DNA from: JAQUGA01 sp964521105
GTDB taxonomy: Bacteria > Bacteroidota > Bacteroidia > Bacteroidales > WCHB1-69
Direction of reading: 5' to 3'
DNA length: 33,589 nucleotides
Assembly: GCA_964521105.1 (NCBI GenBank)
Contig: CAZFPO010000024.1
Coordinates: forward strand, 1 to 33,589
Made by a program: the position numbers and the translations under genes. The notes beneath the pieces are model-generated. The model ran no database searches. It was not told the DNA's origin and worked only from the letters and a program-made list of their open reading frames with translations. Positions 7,547 through 16,800 of the stretch are shown in pieces (the stretch's first letter is position 1; each line of letters begins with the position of its first letter).

Positions 7547-8932
7547 ATGTTTCAAAAAGAGATTTACTTAAAACGCAGAGAAGCACTTGCTTCAAAAATA
7601 GAAAACGGTATTATTATTTTATTTGGCAATACCGAAAGTCCAATGAATTATCCCTCAAACACATACCATTTTCGACAAGATAGTAATTTTTTATATTTTG
7701 TTGGGCTTAATCTTCCCAATATGGCGATAATTATTGATGTGGATGAAAAAAAATGCACTTTGTTTGGCGATGATTTCGAGATTGATGATATTATTTGGAT
7801 GGGACCACAGCCTAAAATGATAGAATTAGCCGAAATGGCCGGGATTGAGCGTGTTTCTGCCTACAGCGATTTTGAAAAAGTGGTGGAAATTGCAAAAATG
7901 AATGGACGAAAAGTGCATTTTCTACCTCCTTATCGTGCCGAAACTAAGATTAAACTGAGTAATATGTTAAATATTCCTGTTTCGGATTTAAAAGCAAAAG
8001 CTTCAGTGGAACTGATAATAGGAGTGGTTGCTTTGCGTGAGATTAAAAGCGATATTGAAATTGCCGAAATGGAAAAAGCTTGTTTAACAGGTTATCAAAT
8101 GCAAACTACTGCTATGAAAATGTGTAAAGCAGGCATTTATGAACGTGAAATTGCCGGAGCAATTGAAGGTATTGCTCTTGCCGGTGGTGGTGGTGTTTCG
8201 TTTCCTGTAATTTTATCACAAAATGGCGAAACGCTTCATAATCACGATCATAGCAAAATGCTCGAAAATGGCCGTTTACTTTTAATTGATTGTGGTGCCG
8301 AAAACGAGATGAATTATTGCTCGGATTATACACGAACGATACCCGTTAGCGGTAAATTTACAGAAAAACAAAAAGCCATTTATCAAATTGTTTATGATGC
8401 CAATATGCAAGCCATTGAAGCCATTAAACCTGGGGTAAAATATCGCGAAATTCATTTCTTGTCGGCTCGAGTAGTTGCTCAAGGATTGAAAGATTTAGGA
8501 ATTATGAAAGGGGATGTGAACGAAGCGGTTGAAAAAGGAGCTCATGCCTTATTTTTTCCACATGGCTTAGGACACCAAATTGGTTTAGATGTTCACGATA
8601 TGGAAGATTTAGGCGAAAATTATGTAGGTTATGACGAAACCACCCAACGAAGTAGTATTTTCGGAACGGCTTATTTACGAATGGGTAAAGAGCTTAAACA
8701 TGGTCATGTAATTACAGTTGAACCTGGAATTTACTTTATCCCAACGTTGATAGATATTTGGAAAAATGAAAAAAAATTCACCGAATTTATCAATTATGAT
8801 GTGCTCGAAGAATATAAAACTTTTGGTGGAATTCGACTGGAAGATGATGTTTTGGTTACCGAAAACGGTCATAAAGTGTTAGGCAAAGCAGTTCCAAAAT
8901 CTATTGCCGAAATTGAAGATTTTATGAAGTAG
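7547..8932 (+). CDS. Xaa-Pro aminopeptidase (M24B), second copy
   Basis: This 461-residue cytosolic metallopeptidase has the same two-domain plan as the copy at 4006. The N-terminal domain contains YHFRQDSNFLYFVGL. The metal ligands are all present: Asp248 (LIDCGAE), Asp260 (SDYTRTIP), His343 in HGLGHQIGLDVHD, Glu392 (VEPGIYF) and Glu432 (RLEDD). Compared with the first copy it has an insertion between DVHD and the EPG motif (GYDETTQRSSIFGTAYLRMG) and a longer loop before GIRLEDD. It therefore belongs to a different aminopeptidase P subgroup rather than being a recent duplicate, and probably has a different peptide or dipeptide preference. ATG 7547 follows TTAGGTTT, with no strong ribosome-binding site. 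Its 3' end overlaps the convergent DUF985 gene by 11 bp. Confidence 0.92.
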   Translation: MFQKEIYLKRREALASKIENGIIILFGNTESPMNYPSNTYHFRQDSNFLYFVGLNLPNMAIIIDVDEKKCTLFGDDFEIDDIIWMGPQPKMIELAEMAGIERVSAYSDFEKVVEIAKMNGRKVHFLPPYRAETKIKLSNMLNIPVSDLKAKASVELIIGVVALREIKSDIEIAEMEKACLTGYQMQTTAMKMCKAGIYEREIAGAIEGIALAGGGGVSFPVILSQNGETLHNHDHSKMLENGRLLLIDCGAENEMNYCSDYTRTIPVSGKFTEKQKAIYQIVYDANMQAIEAIKPGVKYREIHFLSARVVAQGLKDLGIMKGDVNEAVEKGAHALFFPHGLGHQIGLDVHDMEDLGENYVGYDETTQRSSIFGTAYLRMGKELKHGHVITVEPGIYFIPTLIDIWKNEKKFTEFINYDVLEEYKTFGGIRLEDDVLVTENGHKVLGKAVPKSIAEIEDFMK

Positions 8933-9848
8933 TATTTAAGGTATATACTTTTTTCTGACTTTGTTTTGGAGTAATTGGATTAGTTTCTGAATCATTTTCA
9001 TCATCATCATCATCTGAAATGTACCTCAATATAACTTCACCATTAGGCATATTGGGATTGATGATTAAAAATAATGGATTTTCAATATTTTCTTGTACTC
9101 TTGATCCAATAGCATAAACTGTTTGTCGCTCGCTGTGCTCATCAAGTATTAAACTCAATTCAAAATCTTCGCTTTGAAGTGTCCCTAAATCCTCATGCTC
9201 ATCTAATTGTAATGAAACTTTTAGAAGATTCATCACCGAATAATTTCCAATAAGATAATTTGCAAAGTACGGCTTATGTTTTTTTGCAAAATCCATTTCG
9301 CATTCGTAAATCAAATCATCAAAATATTTATTTTGATGATTTTTCCCATTATTATCGAAATCTTCGGAATCAAATTCATACATTTCTTCATTTGTTTGCG
9401 ATGATTCGCTTTGTTCTTCATCATCAAGTATTTCAAAATCATCAAAATGAAAACCTGGCGACACGCTACAGCTTACTAAACTATAATCATAATCTCCCAT
9501 AGTGGCAAAGCTCAGGAACATTTTCCCTTTTGGAATTAGTATAGTGGGTAATTGACCTTGCTTATCAGATGTGCCAACAATAATATTTTCAGGACTTTTA
9601 TGATCCTCCAAAATGACCACCTGAATTGGATTCCCTGAATGGTAAAACCATATTTCGTCCGACTTAAGTCGATGAAGTTTAGAACATTCACCCTTAATTT
9701 GCAGGTACCAGATGGCGGTCATGATTGGACGAACCCCTCTTCCATCCTCACATTGATGAAGTTCTTTTGACTCGTAAAATCTTCTATAATACCCACCTTC
9801 GGGATGTGGTTCAAGCCCTAACTTTGAAATCCAGTATGCTGCATCCAT
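8922..9848 (-). CDS. DUF985 (cupin_5) protein with acidic C-terminal extension
   Basis: Residues 1-141 form a DUF985 cupin: EPHPEGGYYRR near the start, HRLKSDEIWFYHSG (59-72, with His59, Glu65 and His70 as likely metal or ligand residues) and the family's closing motif PGFHFDDFEI (131-140). Members are usually about 140-180 residues and have no firmly assigned role. Here 308 residues are present. Residues 142-308 are an unrelated acidic tail with EEQSESSQTNEE, a possible small folded segment around 175-270, and DDDDDEND near the end, finishing with a basic KQSQKK. I do not recognise the tail. The start at 9848 agrees with a -7 box 15 bp upstream. The gene is divergent from the hydrolase at 9903 and overlaps the end of the aminopeptidase gene. 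Confidence 0.85.
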   Translation of the reverse strand: MDAAYWISKLGLEPHPEGGYYRRFYESKELHQCEDGRGVRPIMTAIWYLQIKGECSKLHRLKSDEIWFYHSGNPIQVVILEDHKSPENIIVGTSDKQGQLPTILIPKGKMFLSFATMGDYDYSLVSCSVSPGFHFDDFEILDDEEQSESSQTNEEMYEFDSEDFDNNGKNHQNKYFDDLIYECEMDFAKKHKPYFANYLIGNYSVMNLLKVSLQLDEHEDLGTLQSEDFELSLILDEHSERQTVYAIGSRVQENIENPLFLIINPNMPNGEVILRYISDDDDDENDSETNPITPKQSQKKVYTLNTTS

Positions 9849-9857
9849 TTTTTAATT

Positions 9858-9886
9858 TTGACCAAAGATAAAAAATACTACTTTTG
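9858..9886 (+). promoter_or_regulatory. Promoter of the alpha/beta hydrolase gene
   Basis: TTG (9858-9860), an 18-bp spacer and a perfect -7 box TACTTTTG (9879-9886) precede ATG 9903 by 16 bp. Both elements and the spacing fit the Bacteroidota promoter pattern. Confidence 0.65.
9863..9870 (-). promoter_or_regulatory. -7 box of the DUF985 gene
   Basis: The minus strand reads TATCTTTG, a perfect TAnnTTTG match, 14 bp upstream of the start codon at 9848. It lies inside the spacer of the plus-strand promoter, so the two divergent promoters overlap. Confidence 0.55.
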
Positions 9887-9902
9887 AAAAAACATTTTTA
9901 TC

Positions 9903-10697
9903 ATGAATATTAAAAACTCATATTTTCAAGGCAACAAAATCAGATTCAGTGACGAAGGTGAAGGTGAAGTATTAGTTTTACTACATGGCTTTATCGAACG
10001 AATAGAAATATGGAAAGAATTTAGTTCTGAACTCTCAAAATCGCATCGTGTTATCTGCATAGAGCTTCCTGGGCATGGCGAAAGTGAAGTTATTGCATCC
10101 ATTCAAACGATGGAATTAATGGCAGATATGGTTTACGAAATTCTTCAAAAAATTCATGTCCATAGTATTGTTTTAGTTGGACATTCTATGGGTGGATATG
10201 TTGGTTTGGCTTTTGCCGAAAAGTTTCCAGAAATGTTAAAAGGATTAGGGTTATTTCATTCTCATGTTCTGGCGGACACTCCACAAGCAAAGTTAGGTAG
10301 AGATAGAGCAATAGAAATTATCAAACAAAATAAAGAGGGTTTTATTTTTAATTTTATTCCTGATTTATTTGCCGAGTGTAATAGAGAAACATACAAAGAA
10401 GAAATAAAATGCTTACAAGAAGGGGCTAAAACTCTTACTGGAGATGCTTTAATAGCTTGTTTGCAAGGCATGAAAGAGCGTACAGATAAATTGTTACTTC
10501 TAATGGAAATTGATGTTCCAGTATTGTTTATTGCGGGTAAAGAAGATTCTCGTGCTCCAATTAACTCTATAATGGCTCAGTCTGTTATTCCAAAACATTC
10601 CCAAATTTTGGTTTTAGGCGATTGTGGACACATGGGCTATATCGAAAAAAGGAAGGAAACAATGAATTTTATTGCTCAGTTTGTAAAATCGTGTTAA
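9903..10697 (+). CDS. Alpha/beta hydrolase
   Basis: This 264-residue cytosolic hydrolase of the alpha/beta fold has the oxyanion motif LLHGF (26-30), the nucleophile elbow GHSMGG (93-98, Ser95), the acid Asp215 (AGKEDSRAP) and the base His243 (CGHMGYIE). The cap region is about 120-195. Length and layout match esterase, proline iminopeptidase or MenH-like members; the substrate cannot be inferred from sequence alone. No signal peptide is present. The start codon at 9903 lies 16 bp below a well-formed promoter. The gene is monocistronic and ends at a hairpin (10708-10743) next to a MITE-like element. Confidence 0.88.
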   Translation: MNIKNSYFQGNKIRFSDEGEGEVLVLLHGFIERIEIWKEFSSELSKSHRVICIELPGHGESEVIASIQTMELMADMVYEILQKIHVHSIVLVGHSMGGYVGLAFAEKFPEMLKGLGLFHSHVLADTPQAKLGRDRAIEIIKQNKEGFIFNFIPDLFAECNRETYKEEIKCLQEGAKTLTGDALIACLQGMKERTDKLLLLMEIDVPVLFIAGKEDSRAPINSIMAQSVIPKHSQILVLGDCGHMGYIEKRKETMNFIAQFVKSC

Positions 10698-10707
10698 GTA
10701 TTCATAA

Positions 10708-10743
10708 TACTCATCAGATGACTCAAAGTCATCAGATGAGTAC
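10708..10743. terminator. Long stem-loop after the hydrolase gene
   Basis: TACTCATCAGATGAC and GTCATCAGATGAGTA pair over about 15 bp with one central mismatch. The 11-mer TCATCAGATGA occurs twice (10711-10721 and 10729-10739) and is itself an odd palindrome. The position, 10 bp after the stop, suits a terminator, but no T-tract follows, so a protein-binding site is also possible. Confidence 0.5.
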
Positions 10744-10747
10744 TTAA

Positions 10748-11046
10748 GGTCTGCTTAAAAACGCTAAAATCAGCTTTTGCTGTGAGTATATAGCGAATTT
10801 ATCTCAAGAAAATGCAAGCAATGCTAATAATTATGTAAAAGATCCTTGCACTAATTCTTATACTTTTACCCACTACAAAATCTTCATTAAGCATTTTTTA
10901 ATCAAAAAATACGTTAATAAAAAAATAATAAATTTTAGCTAGTCCTGAACAGGCTTATTTTGTCGCTTATTTCAACTTGAAGTATTATTTTACATCTTCG
11001 TTTCATAAGCTAAAACTAAACCTATTCATGACTTTTTCAGCAGACC
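10748..11046. mobile_element. MITE-like element, 299 bp, with terminal inverted repeats
   Basis: The left end GGTCTGCTTAAAAA (10748-10761) and the right end TTTTTCAGCAGACC (11033-11046) are inverted repeats matching at 13 of 14 positions. TACTTAA flanks both sides (10741-10747 and 11048-11054, the latter after one extra C), as expected of a target-site duplication. The interior has no complete transposase gene. A subterminal hairpin CGCTA..CAGC-TTTT-GCTG..TAGCG lies at about 10762-10795. An open run of about 38 codons at 10940-11054 (plus strand) has no recognised homology. It is most simply a non-autonomous derivative of an insertion sequence whose full copy is elsewhere. Confidence 0.7.
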
Positions 11047-11059
11047 CTACTTAAATGTC

Positions 11060-12967
11060 TTATTGAAGTGACCGTTTTAAAATTGTAACCTCTTTTTCGG
11101 TTAATATTCTCCACCGTCCACGAGGTAAATCTTTTTTGGTTAAACCGGCGTAAAGAGTTCTATCCAATTTTACTACTTTGTAATCTAAGGATTCAAACAT
11201 TCGACGAACCACACGGTTTTGTCCTGAATGAATTTCAACGCCAACTTCACGTTTTGTTTCTGGATTAATATATTCAATGGAATCGGGTTTAATAAAAGTA
11301 TCATCTAAATTGATACCTTCCGAAAGTTTAATCAAATCGGGTTGTTTTAAATTTTTATCTAACTCCACTTGGTAAACCTTTTTGATACCATGTTTAGGAT
11401 GCATTAATTTTTTTGCCATTTCACCATCGTTAGTAAAAAGAAGCAATCCAGTGGTGTTTCTATCTAGTCGACCAACAGGATAAACTCGCTCGCGACAAGC
11501 TCCTTGAATAAGCTCCATCACGTTTTTTCGTCCACGATCATCTTCTAAAGTAGTAAGATAATCTTTAGGTTTGTTAAGTAAAAGATAAACCGATTTTTCG
11601 CGACATAAAACTCTATCTCCATATCTAACTTCGTCGGTAGGCATTACTTTGGTTCCCAATTCGGAGATATAAACACCATTTACCATAATAGCACCCGATT
11701 CAATTAACGTATCCGCTTCGCGTCGAGAGCAAATTCCAGCATTGGAAATATATTTATTAAGTCGTATTGGACCCGTTTGTTCTTCATAACTCAAACTTAA
11801 CACCTTAGGTTTTTCAACTAATCTGCCTGTTTTTTTTCTGTTTTCAACAATTTCGGTCAATATTTCTGATTCCGCATTAATATTTCTACGGACTTTTCGT
11901 TTAGGTTTATCTTCTCTCGAATCTTGATTAAATCTAATATCCTTGCTCTTTCCACCTTTAAAGTAGCCACCTTCGGGTTTGTCTGAGCTATATTTTGAAT
12001 AATATCCTTCGGTATGCTCTTCGCGAGAAGAAGTACGTTTATATGATGATTCTTTTTTGTCGTTAGAAGGTTCATCCTCTCTAGAAGATGAACGTCGTTT
12101 TTTGGGAGCTTCGTCGTCACCAATGAATGAAATACGATCTTTATAGGAAAGTTTAGGTTTTGGTTCATCTCCCCTTTTAGTAACGGAGAATGATTTTCTT
12201 TCACCACCTGATTCACTGTCGTAACGTGGTTTACGATCGCTGTCATCGCGTGATTCGTAACGTTTTTTAGGATACGTATCTCCGGCTTTTTTTACCGAAA
12301 AGGATTTACGTTCGCCACCTGATTCGCCATCGTAACGAGGTTTACGGTCGTTATCCTCGCGTGATTCGTAACGTTTTTTGGGATATGTATCTCCCGCTTT
12401 TTTAACCGAAAAGGATTTACGTTCGCCACCCGATTCGCTATCGTAACGAGGTTTACGGTCGCTTTCATCGCGAGAGCCATAGCGTTTTTTTGGATATGTA
12501 TCACTTTCCGACTTGTCTCTTCGATAACCACCCCCTGAACTTCCATGATCGTCCCTTGAACTGTATCTTTTTTTGGGGTATGAATCACCCTCGTTTCGTT
12601 TGGAATAGTCTTTTTTATAACCACTTTCGGAGCGTGATTTTTCGTCGGATGAACCATAACGTTTTTTAGGGTATGATTCGCCCTCTTTTTTTACACTAAA
12701 CGTACGTTTAGGTCTATCACTGTATGATTTTTCATCCTTAGAATCATATCGTTTTTTGGGTGAAAAATCAGAATCTTTTTTGGCACCCCAATCTCTTTTT
12801 TTGTACTCACGTGGTGCAGACTCATCTTTAGCTGTAAAACTTTTTTTAGAAAAATCTTCGCCCTCTTTTTTACCTATTCGGGCTCTCTTTTTCCCATCAG
12901 TTTTTTTAGGACTACCCTTGCTGAATCCTCCCGACTTAGCTTTTGGGCTTTTACTTCGTTCACTCAT
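11060..12967 (-). CDS. RsuA/RluB-family pseudouridine synthase with repetitive N-terminal extension
   Basis: This protein isomerises uridine to pseudouridine in rRNA. The conserved enzyme occupies roughly residues 396-635: an S4 RNA-binding domain (IRLNKYISNAGICSRREAD, then GAIMVNG) and the catalytic domain with GRLDRNTTGLLLFTND (catalytic Asp near 500) and the late motif GQNRVVRRM. This core is about 240 residues, the usual size of RsuA or RluB. The first 395 residues are low-complexity and rich in Lys, Arg, Ser, Asp and Tyr, with recurring YPKKRY, DRKPRYD and GGERKSFSV motifs; three units repeat at 37 residues. This resembles the disordered basic tails of some Bacteroidota RluB-like proteins and probably binds RNA or ribosomes, which is inference. 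The start at 12967 has a -7 box 28 bp upstream. The stop lies only 6 bp from the MITE flank. Confidence 0.9.
   Translation of the reverse strand: MSERSKSPKAKSGGFSKGSPKKTDGKKRARIGKKEGEDFSKKSFTAKDESAPREYKKRDWGAKKDSDFSPKKRYDSKDEKSYSDRPKRTFSVKKEGESYPKKRYGSSDEKSRSESGYKKDYSKRNEGDSYPKKRYSSRDDHGSSGGGYRRDKSESDTYPKKRYGSRDESDRKPRYDSESGGERKSFSVKKAGDTYPKKRYESREDNDRKPRYDGESGGERKSFSVKKAGDTYPKKRYESRDDSDRKPRYDSESGGERKSFSVTKRGDEPKPKLSYKDRISFIGDDEAPKKRRSSSREDEPSNDKKESSYKRTSSREEHTEGYYSKYSSDKPEGGYFKGGKSKDIRFNQDSREDKPKRKVRRNINAESEILTEIVENRKKTGRLVEKPKVLSLSYEEQTGPIRLNKYISNAGICSRREADTLIESGAIMVNGVYISELGTKVMPTDEVRYGDRVLCREKSVYLLLNKPKDYLTTLEDDRGRKNVMELIQGACRERVYPVGRLDRNTTGLLLFTNDGEMAKKLMHPKHGIKKVYQVELDKNLKQPDLIKLSEGINLDDTFIKPDSIEYINPETKREVGVEIHSGQNRVVRRMFESLDYKVVKLDRTLYAGLTKKDLPRGRWRILTEKEVTILKRSLQ
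12145..12500. repeat. Tandem 111-bp coding repeats in the pseudouridine synthase gene
   Basis: Equivalent points GATTCGT (12252), GATTCGT (12363) and GAGCCAT (12474) are exactly 111 bp apart, encoding 37-residue units. The two central units are nearly identical in DNA as well as protein, which suggests recent expansion or homogenisation. Confidence 0.8.
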
Positions 12968-12995
12968 AATTGTGGTTGTATTTTATATTAGCCTG

Positions 12996-13003
12996 CAAAG
13001 ATA
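12996..13003 (-). promoter_or_regulatory. -7 box of the pseudouridine synthase gene
   Basis: The minus strand reads TATCTTTG, matching TAnnTTTG, 28 bp upstream of the start at 12967. No correctly spaced TTG was found. Confidence 0.45.
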
Positions 13004-13107
13004 CTAAAAAATCAAATCCCCTAACTGAAAATATGTGTAAAATACTAGCTAGCAATATGAATTTCTAATGATTCGTTAAATTTCATAAAACAAAAACCAA
13101 TTTACAA

Positions 13108-13470
13108 TCAAATTCCTGGAGCAAAAGCATCTTCGATATGATTTATTTGCTTAGTGTTTGAGTTAAAGAGAACGCTAACAATATCAAATCGGAATTCGTT
13201 ATCGATGTTGTATTTTTCGGCATAATTGTTTGTTGCTCGAATTAAAAATTTTTGTTTGGTTTTTGTAACAAATTCTTCCGGTTCGCCAAAAAAGGTGGTT
13301 CTTCGGGTTTTAACTTCCACAATTACGATGGTATCTTTGTCCTTTGCAATAATATCAATTTCATCGGATCCAAAACGCCAGTTTCGTTCTAAAATTTCGT
13401 AGCCTTTTTTTGCAAGATAGCTTGCTGCAAGGTTTTCACCCATTGTTCCAAAATCGTTATGCTCCGCCAT
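13108..13470 (-). CDS. YraN/UPF0102 family protein
   Basis: This 120-residue protein has the full family pattern: GENLAASYLAKKGYEILERNWR near the start, then DEIDIIAKD and IVEVKTR. Glu37, Asp39 and Glu52-x-Lys54 correspond to the Holliday-resolvase-like PD-(D/E)xK core. The family is almost universal in bacteria, but its function is still poorly defined; a nuclease or DNA-processing role is assumed from the fold. Length is typical. The start at 13470 (MAEHNDFG) is just upstream of the conserved G-x-x-GE. The pseudouridine synthase gene lies downstream in the same direction, 140 bp away and with its own -7 box, so they are probably separate transcripts. Confidence 0.9.
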   Translation of the reverse strand: MAEHNDFGTMGENLAASYLAKKGYEILERNWRFGSDEIDIIAKDKDTIVIVEVKTRRTTFFGEPEEFVTKTKQKFLIRATNNYAEKYNIDNEFRFDIVSVLFNSNTKQINHIEDAFAPGI

Positions 13471-13534
13471 CTCATAATTTTGATTGTAAAAGTAATAAAT
13501 GTTTGTTTTGTTAACGCCATAAATAGTGAATTTT

Positions 13535-13633
13535 TAAATATTCAAATTATCACATTGAATCATTATTGCGGTGTCTTCGAGAGCCTCAGCCACCCTTCAT
13601 TAGCACATTAAATAATTAGCACATTAGCACATT
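13535..13633. repeat. ATTAGCACATT repeats in intergenic DNA
   Basis: ATTAGCACATT occurs at 13599-13609, 13615-13625 and 13623-13633. Read on the minus strand, 13535-13570 (ATTCAATGTGATAATTTGAA) resembles the repeat block around 1295-1327. A separate motif, CTTCGAGAGCCTCAGCCACC, lies between. The rest of the 372-bp gap (13471-13842) is AT-rich with no gene; it must contain the promoter of the next gene, but I find only a one-mismatch box AAATTTTG at 13748-13755. Confidence 0.6.
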
Positions 13634-13842
13634 GAATCATTAATACATTTTCAAAAAAAGATATCTTTGGACAACTTAAACGACTAAAAACCCGACTTAT
13701 TTGTTAAATTAAATTTAATTCGATGGAATATTTCGTTGAATGTTATAAAATTTTGTATTTTCATAGATTATTTTTAATTGCTGTATTTTAACAATAGTAA
13801 AAAGCTCAAGATTTTTCGATATTAACATTATACCGTATTGAG

Positions 13843-16800
13843 ATGAATCCGAATAAAATTATACAAGTGGCAGAAAATCAAAAAATTGGGAAGATTTTCA
13901 AAACGCTGATTATGTTATTATTTTTACTAATTTTTATTATACCTCAGATAAATGCGGGTAAACGCGACACACTTCGTTCGTCGGGGGAGTGGGCTTATAC
14001 CGAAAATTTAGGACAATGGGAATCGAATATTTTATATAAAGCACGTTTACACGAAGGGGCGATTTTTTTAGAAAAACATGGCTATACAGTGGTAGTTGAA
14101 GATGCAGCAGCCATTCACAAATTAATGGAATATAAATTTTCCGACCAAGCAAAAATAAATAAAGACATTCCTCTTGACAGAACAATCAATTGCCACGCTT
14201 ATAAAGTTTTTTTTGAAAATTCAAACAGTAGTCCATCAATAACATCTTATAATCCGTCTTCTGATTATCAAAACTATTATATTGGAAGTGATAAAACTAA
14301 ATGGAAATCGTATGTAAGAGCTTATAATCAGGTAAAATACACAAATATTTATGATGGTATCGATTGGATTGTTTATTCGCACGATAGTAAATTCAAATAC
14401 GACTTTTCAGTAGCTCCGGGCAAAGATATTGGTGTAATAAAAATGCGGTATGAAGGAGCAAAAAAATTAAGTATTTCTAAAGGTAATTTACTCATCGAAA
14501 CATCAATTAATACACTTAGTGAATTAAAACCGTATGCGTATCAAATTATTGATGGCAAAGAAGTACCGGTAGAGTGTAATTTTGTTTTAAATGGAAATAT
14601 TGTTTCGTTTGAATGTTCTAATTACGACAAAACACGAAATTTGGTTATCGACCCTGTATTGATTTTTTGTTCATTTAGCGGTTCCCAAGCCGATAACTGG
14701 GGATATACTGCAACATACGACCAGCATGGTTTTTTATATGCAGGAGGTTCGGTTTTTGGAGTTGGCTATCCTGTTACTGCTGGAGCCTTTCAAATAACTT
14801 ACGGAATGGGAAACAGCGATATAAGTATTTCAAAATTTGACAGCTCTGGTGTAAATTTAATTTTCTCAACCTATGTTGGCGGAAACGGTTCGGAAGTTCC
14901 CAATAGTTTAATTGTCAACAATAATAACGAATTATATATGCTAGCCACAACTGGTTCGGCAAATTTTCCTACCACTGCTGGTTGTTACGATAATTCGTTC
15001 AATGGTGGAACTAATTACACGCTTACTTATGTTATTGGTTACCCAAATGGTTCGGACATTGTTTTATGCAAATTTTCGGCAAATGGGACACAGCTTTTAG
15101 GGTCTACCTTTTTAGGAGGAAGTGGTAACGATGGTTTAAATACAATTACAGCCTTAAAGAAAAACTATGCCGACGATGTTCGGGGCGAAATAATGATTGA
15201 TGCCAATTCAAATGTATATGTAGTGAGTAGCACTAGTTCTATTGATTTTCCCACGAACACAAATTCGGTTCAGCCTACACATGGAGGAAGCATTCAAGAT
15301 GGTTGTGTTTTTAAAATGAATCATAATTTAACCAATTTAATTTGGAGCACTTATTTAGGTGGCAATGGAAACGATGCTTGTTATAGTATTCAACTAGACA
15401 TCGACGACAATGTTTATGTTGCTGGTGGTACAACTTCTACCAATTTTCCAACTACACCTAATGTTATTCAGCCCACTTTTGGAGGTGTTGTTGATGGGTT
15501 CATCACCCTTATTAATCAAAATGGAAATCAAATTTTAGCTTCAACATATTATGGTTCATCAGTTTATGATCAAATTTATTTGACAAAAACAAATAAGAAA
15601 AATTACGTTTATGTAATTGGTCAAACCAATGCACCTGGGAATACTTTTATACAAAATGCTGCATGGAATCGCCCTGGTGGTGGACAGTTTTTAAGCAAAT
15701 TCACTCCAAATCTTCAAACTAAAATCTGGTCAACGGCTTTTGGCTCATCAAGTAATACTGCAGGAACTCCAGATATTTCTCCAACGGCACTTTTAGTTGA
15801 TTTATGTAATAATATTTATATTTCGGGATGGGGAAGTCCTTCATTAAATAGTTTTGGCGGAACTACGGGTATGCCCATTACTCCTGATGCATTCCAGTCA
15901 TTAACAGACAATAACGACTACTATTTTTTGGTTATTACCGATGATGCTTCAGCTATTGTTTATGGTTCGTACTTTGGAGGTAATGTTTCACGCGAGCATG
16001 TTGACGGGGGGACAAGTCGTTTTGATAAAAAAGGGAGAATTTATCAAGCCATTTGTGCCGGTTGTGGTAGTAACGATGACTTGCCTGTTTCGCCTGGTGC
16101 ATGGTCACAAACTAATAATAGCACAAATTGTAATATGGGTGTGGTTAAGTTCGATTTTAATTTACCGGCTGTTATTGCCGATTTTGTGATACCATCAATT
16201 GTTTGTGCACCAATATCTATTACATTCCAAAATACTTCGCAAACAATACCCAATGGAACCACTATTTGGAGTTGGAACTTTGGCGATAATACTACATCAA
16301 ACCAACAAAATCCTAGTCATACATATACTCAGTCTGGTGTATATGATATTACACTCATCGTTCGAAACATTGGAAGTTGTAATTCGGCGGATACTATTAC
16401 AAAGCAACTCATTGTTTTATCAAATACAAAAGACACACTGCCCGAAAAGCATATTTGTCTGGGCGATTTTGTTCAAATCGGTATTCCCCCTTCGGGTAAT
16501 TCATCAATTATTTATATTTGGTCGCCAGGTGGAGGTTTAAATAACACGAGTATTTCAAACCCCATTGCCAATCCATCGAATACTACAAATTATATGTTGC
16601 GTGTGAGTGATGGCGTGTGTACTGATACTCTTATGCAAAAAGTAAATGTTTACAATATCCAAGTTGATGCGGGTAATAATATCACAGTTTGTCGTGGCGA
16701 TACTGCTACATTAACCGCTTCAACAAGTGGAGGGGCGAATCGTTTTATTTGGTCGTCTAATTCAAATTTTACCGACACCTTAAATACTAATTTACTAACA

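Noticed and set aside
10940..11054. Short open frame inside the MITE-like element as a transposase remnant
   Set aside because: About 38 codons with no recognisable transposase motif; too short to support.
11857..12657. Additional minus-strand frames inside the pseudouridine synthase repeats
   Set aside because: They are alternative frames through low-complexity repeats, with no conserved features.
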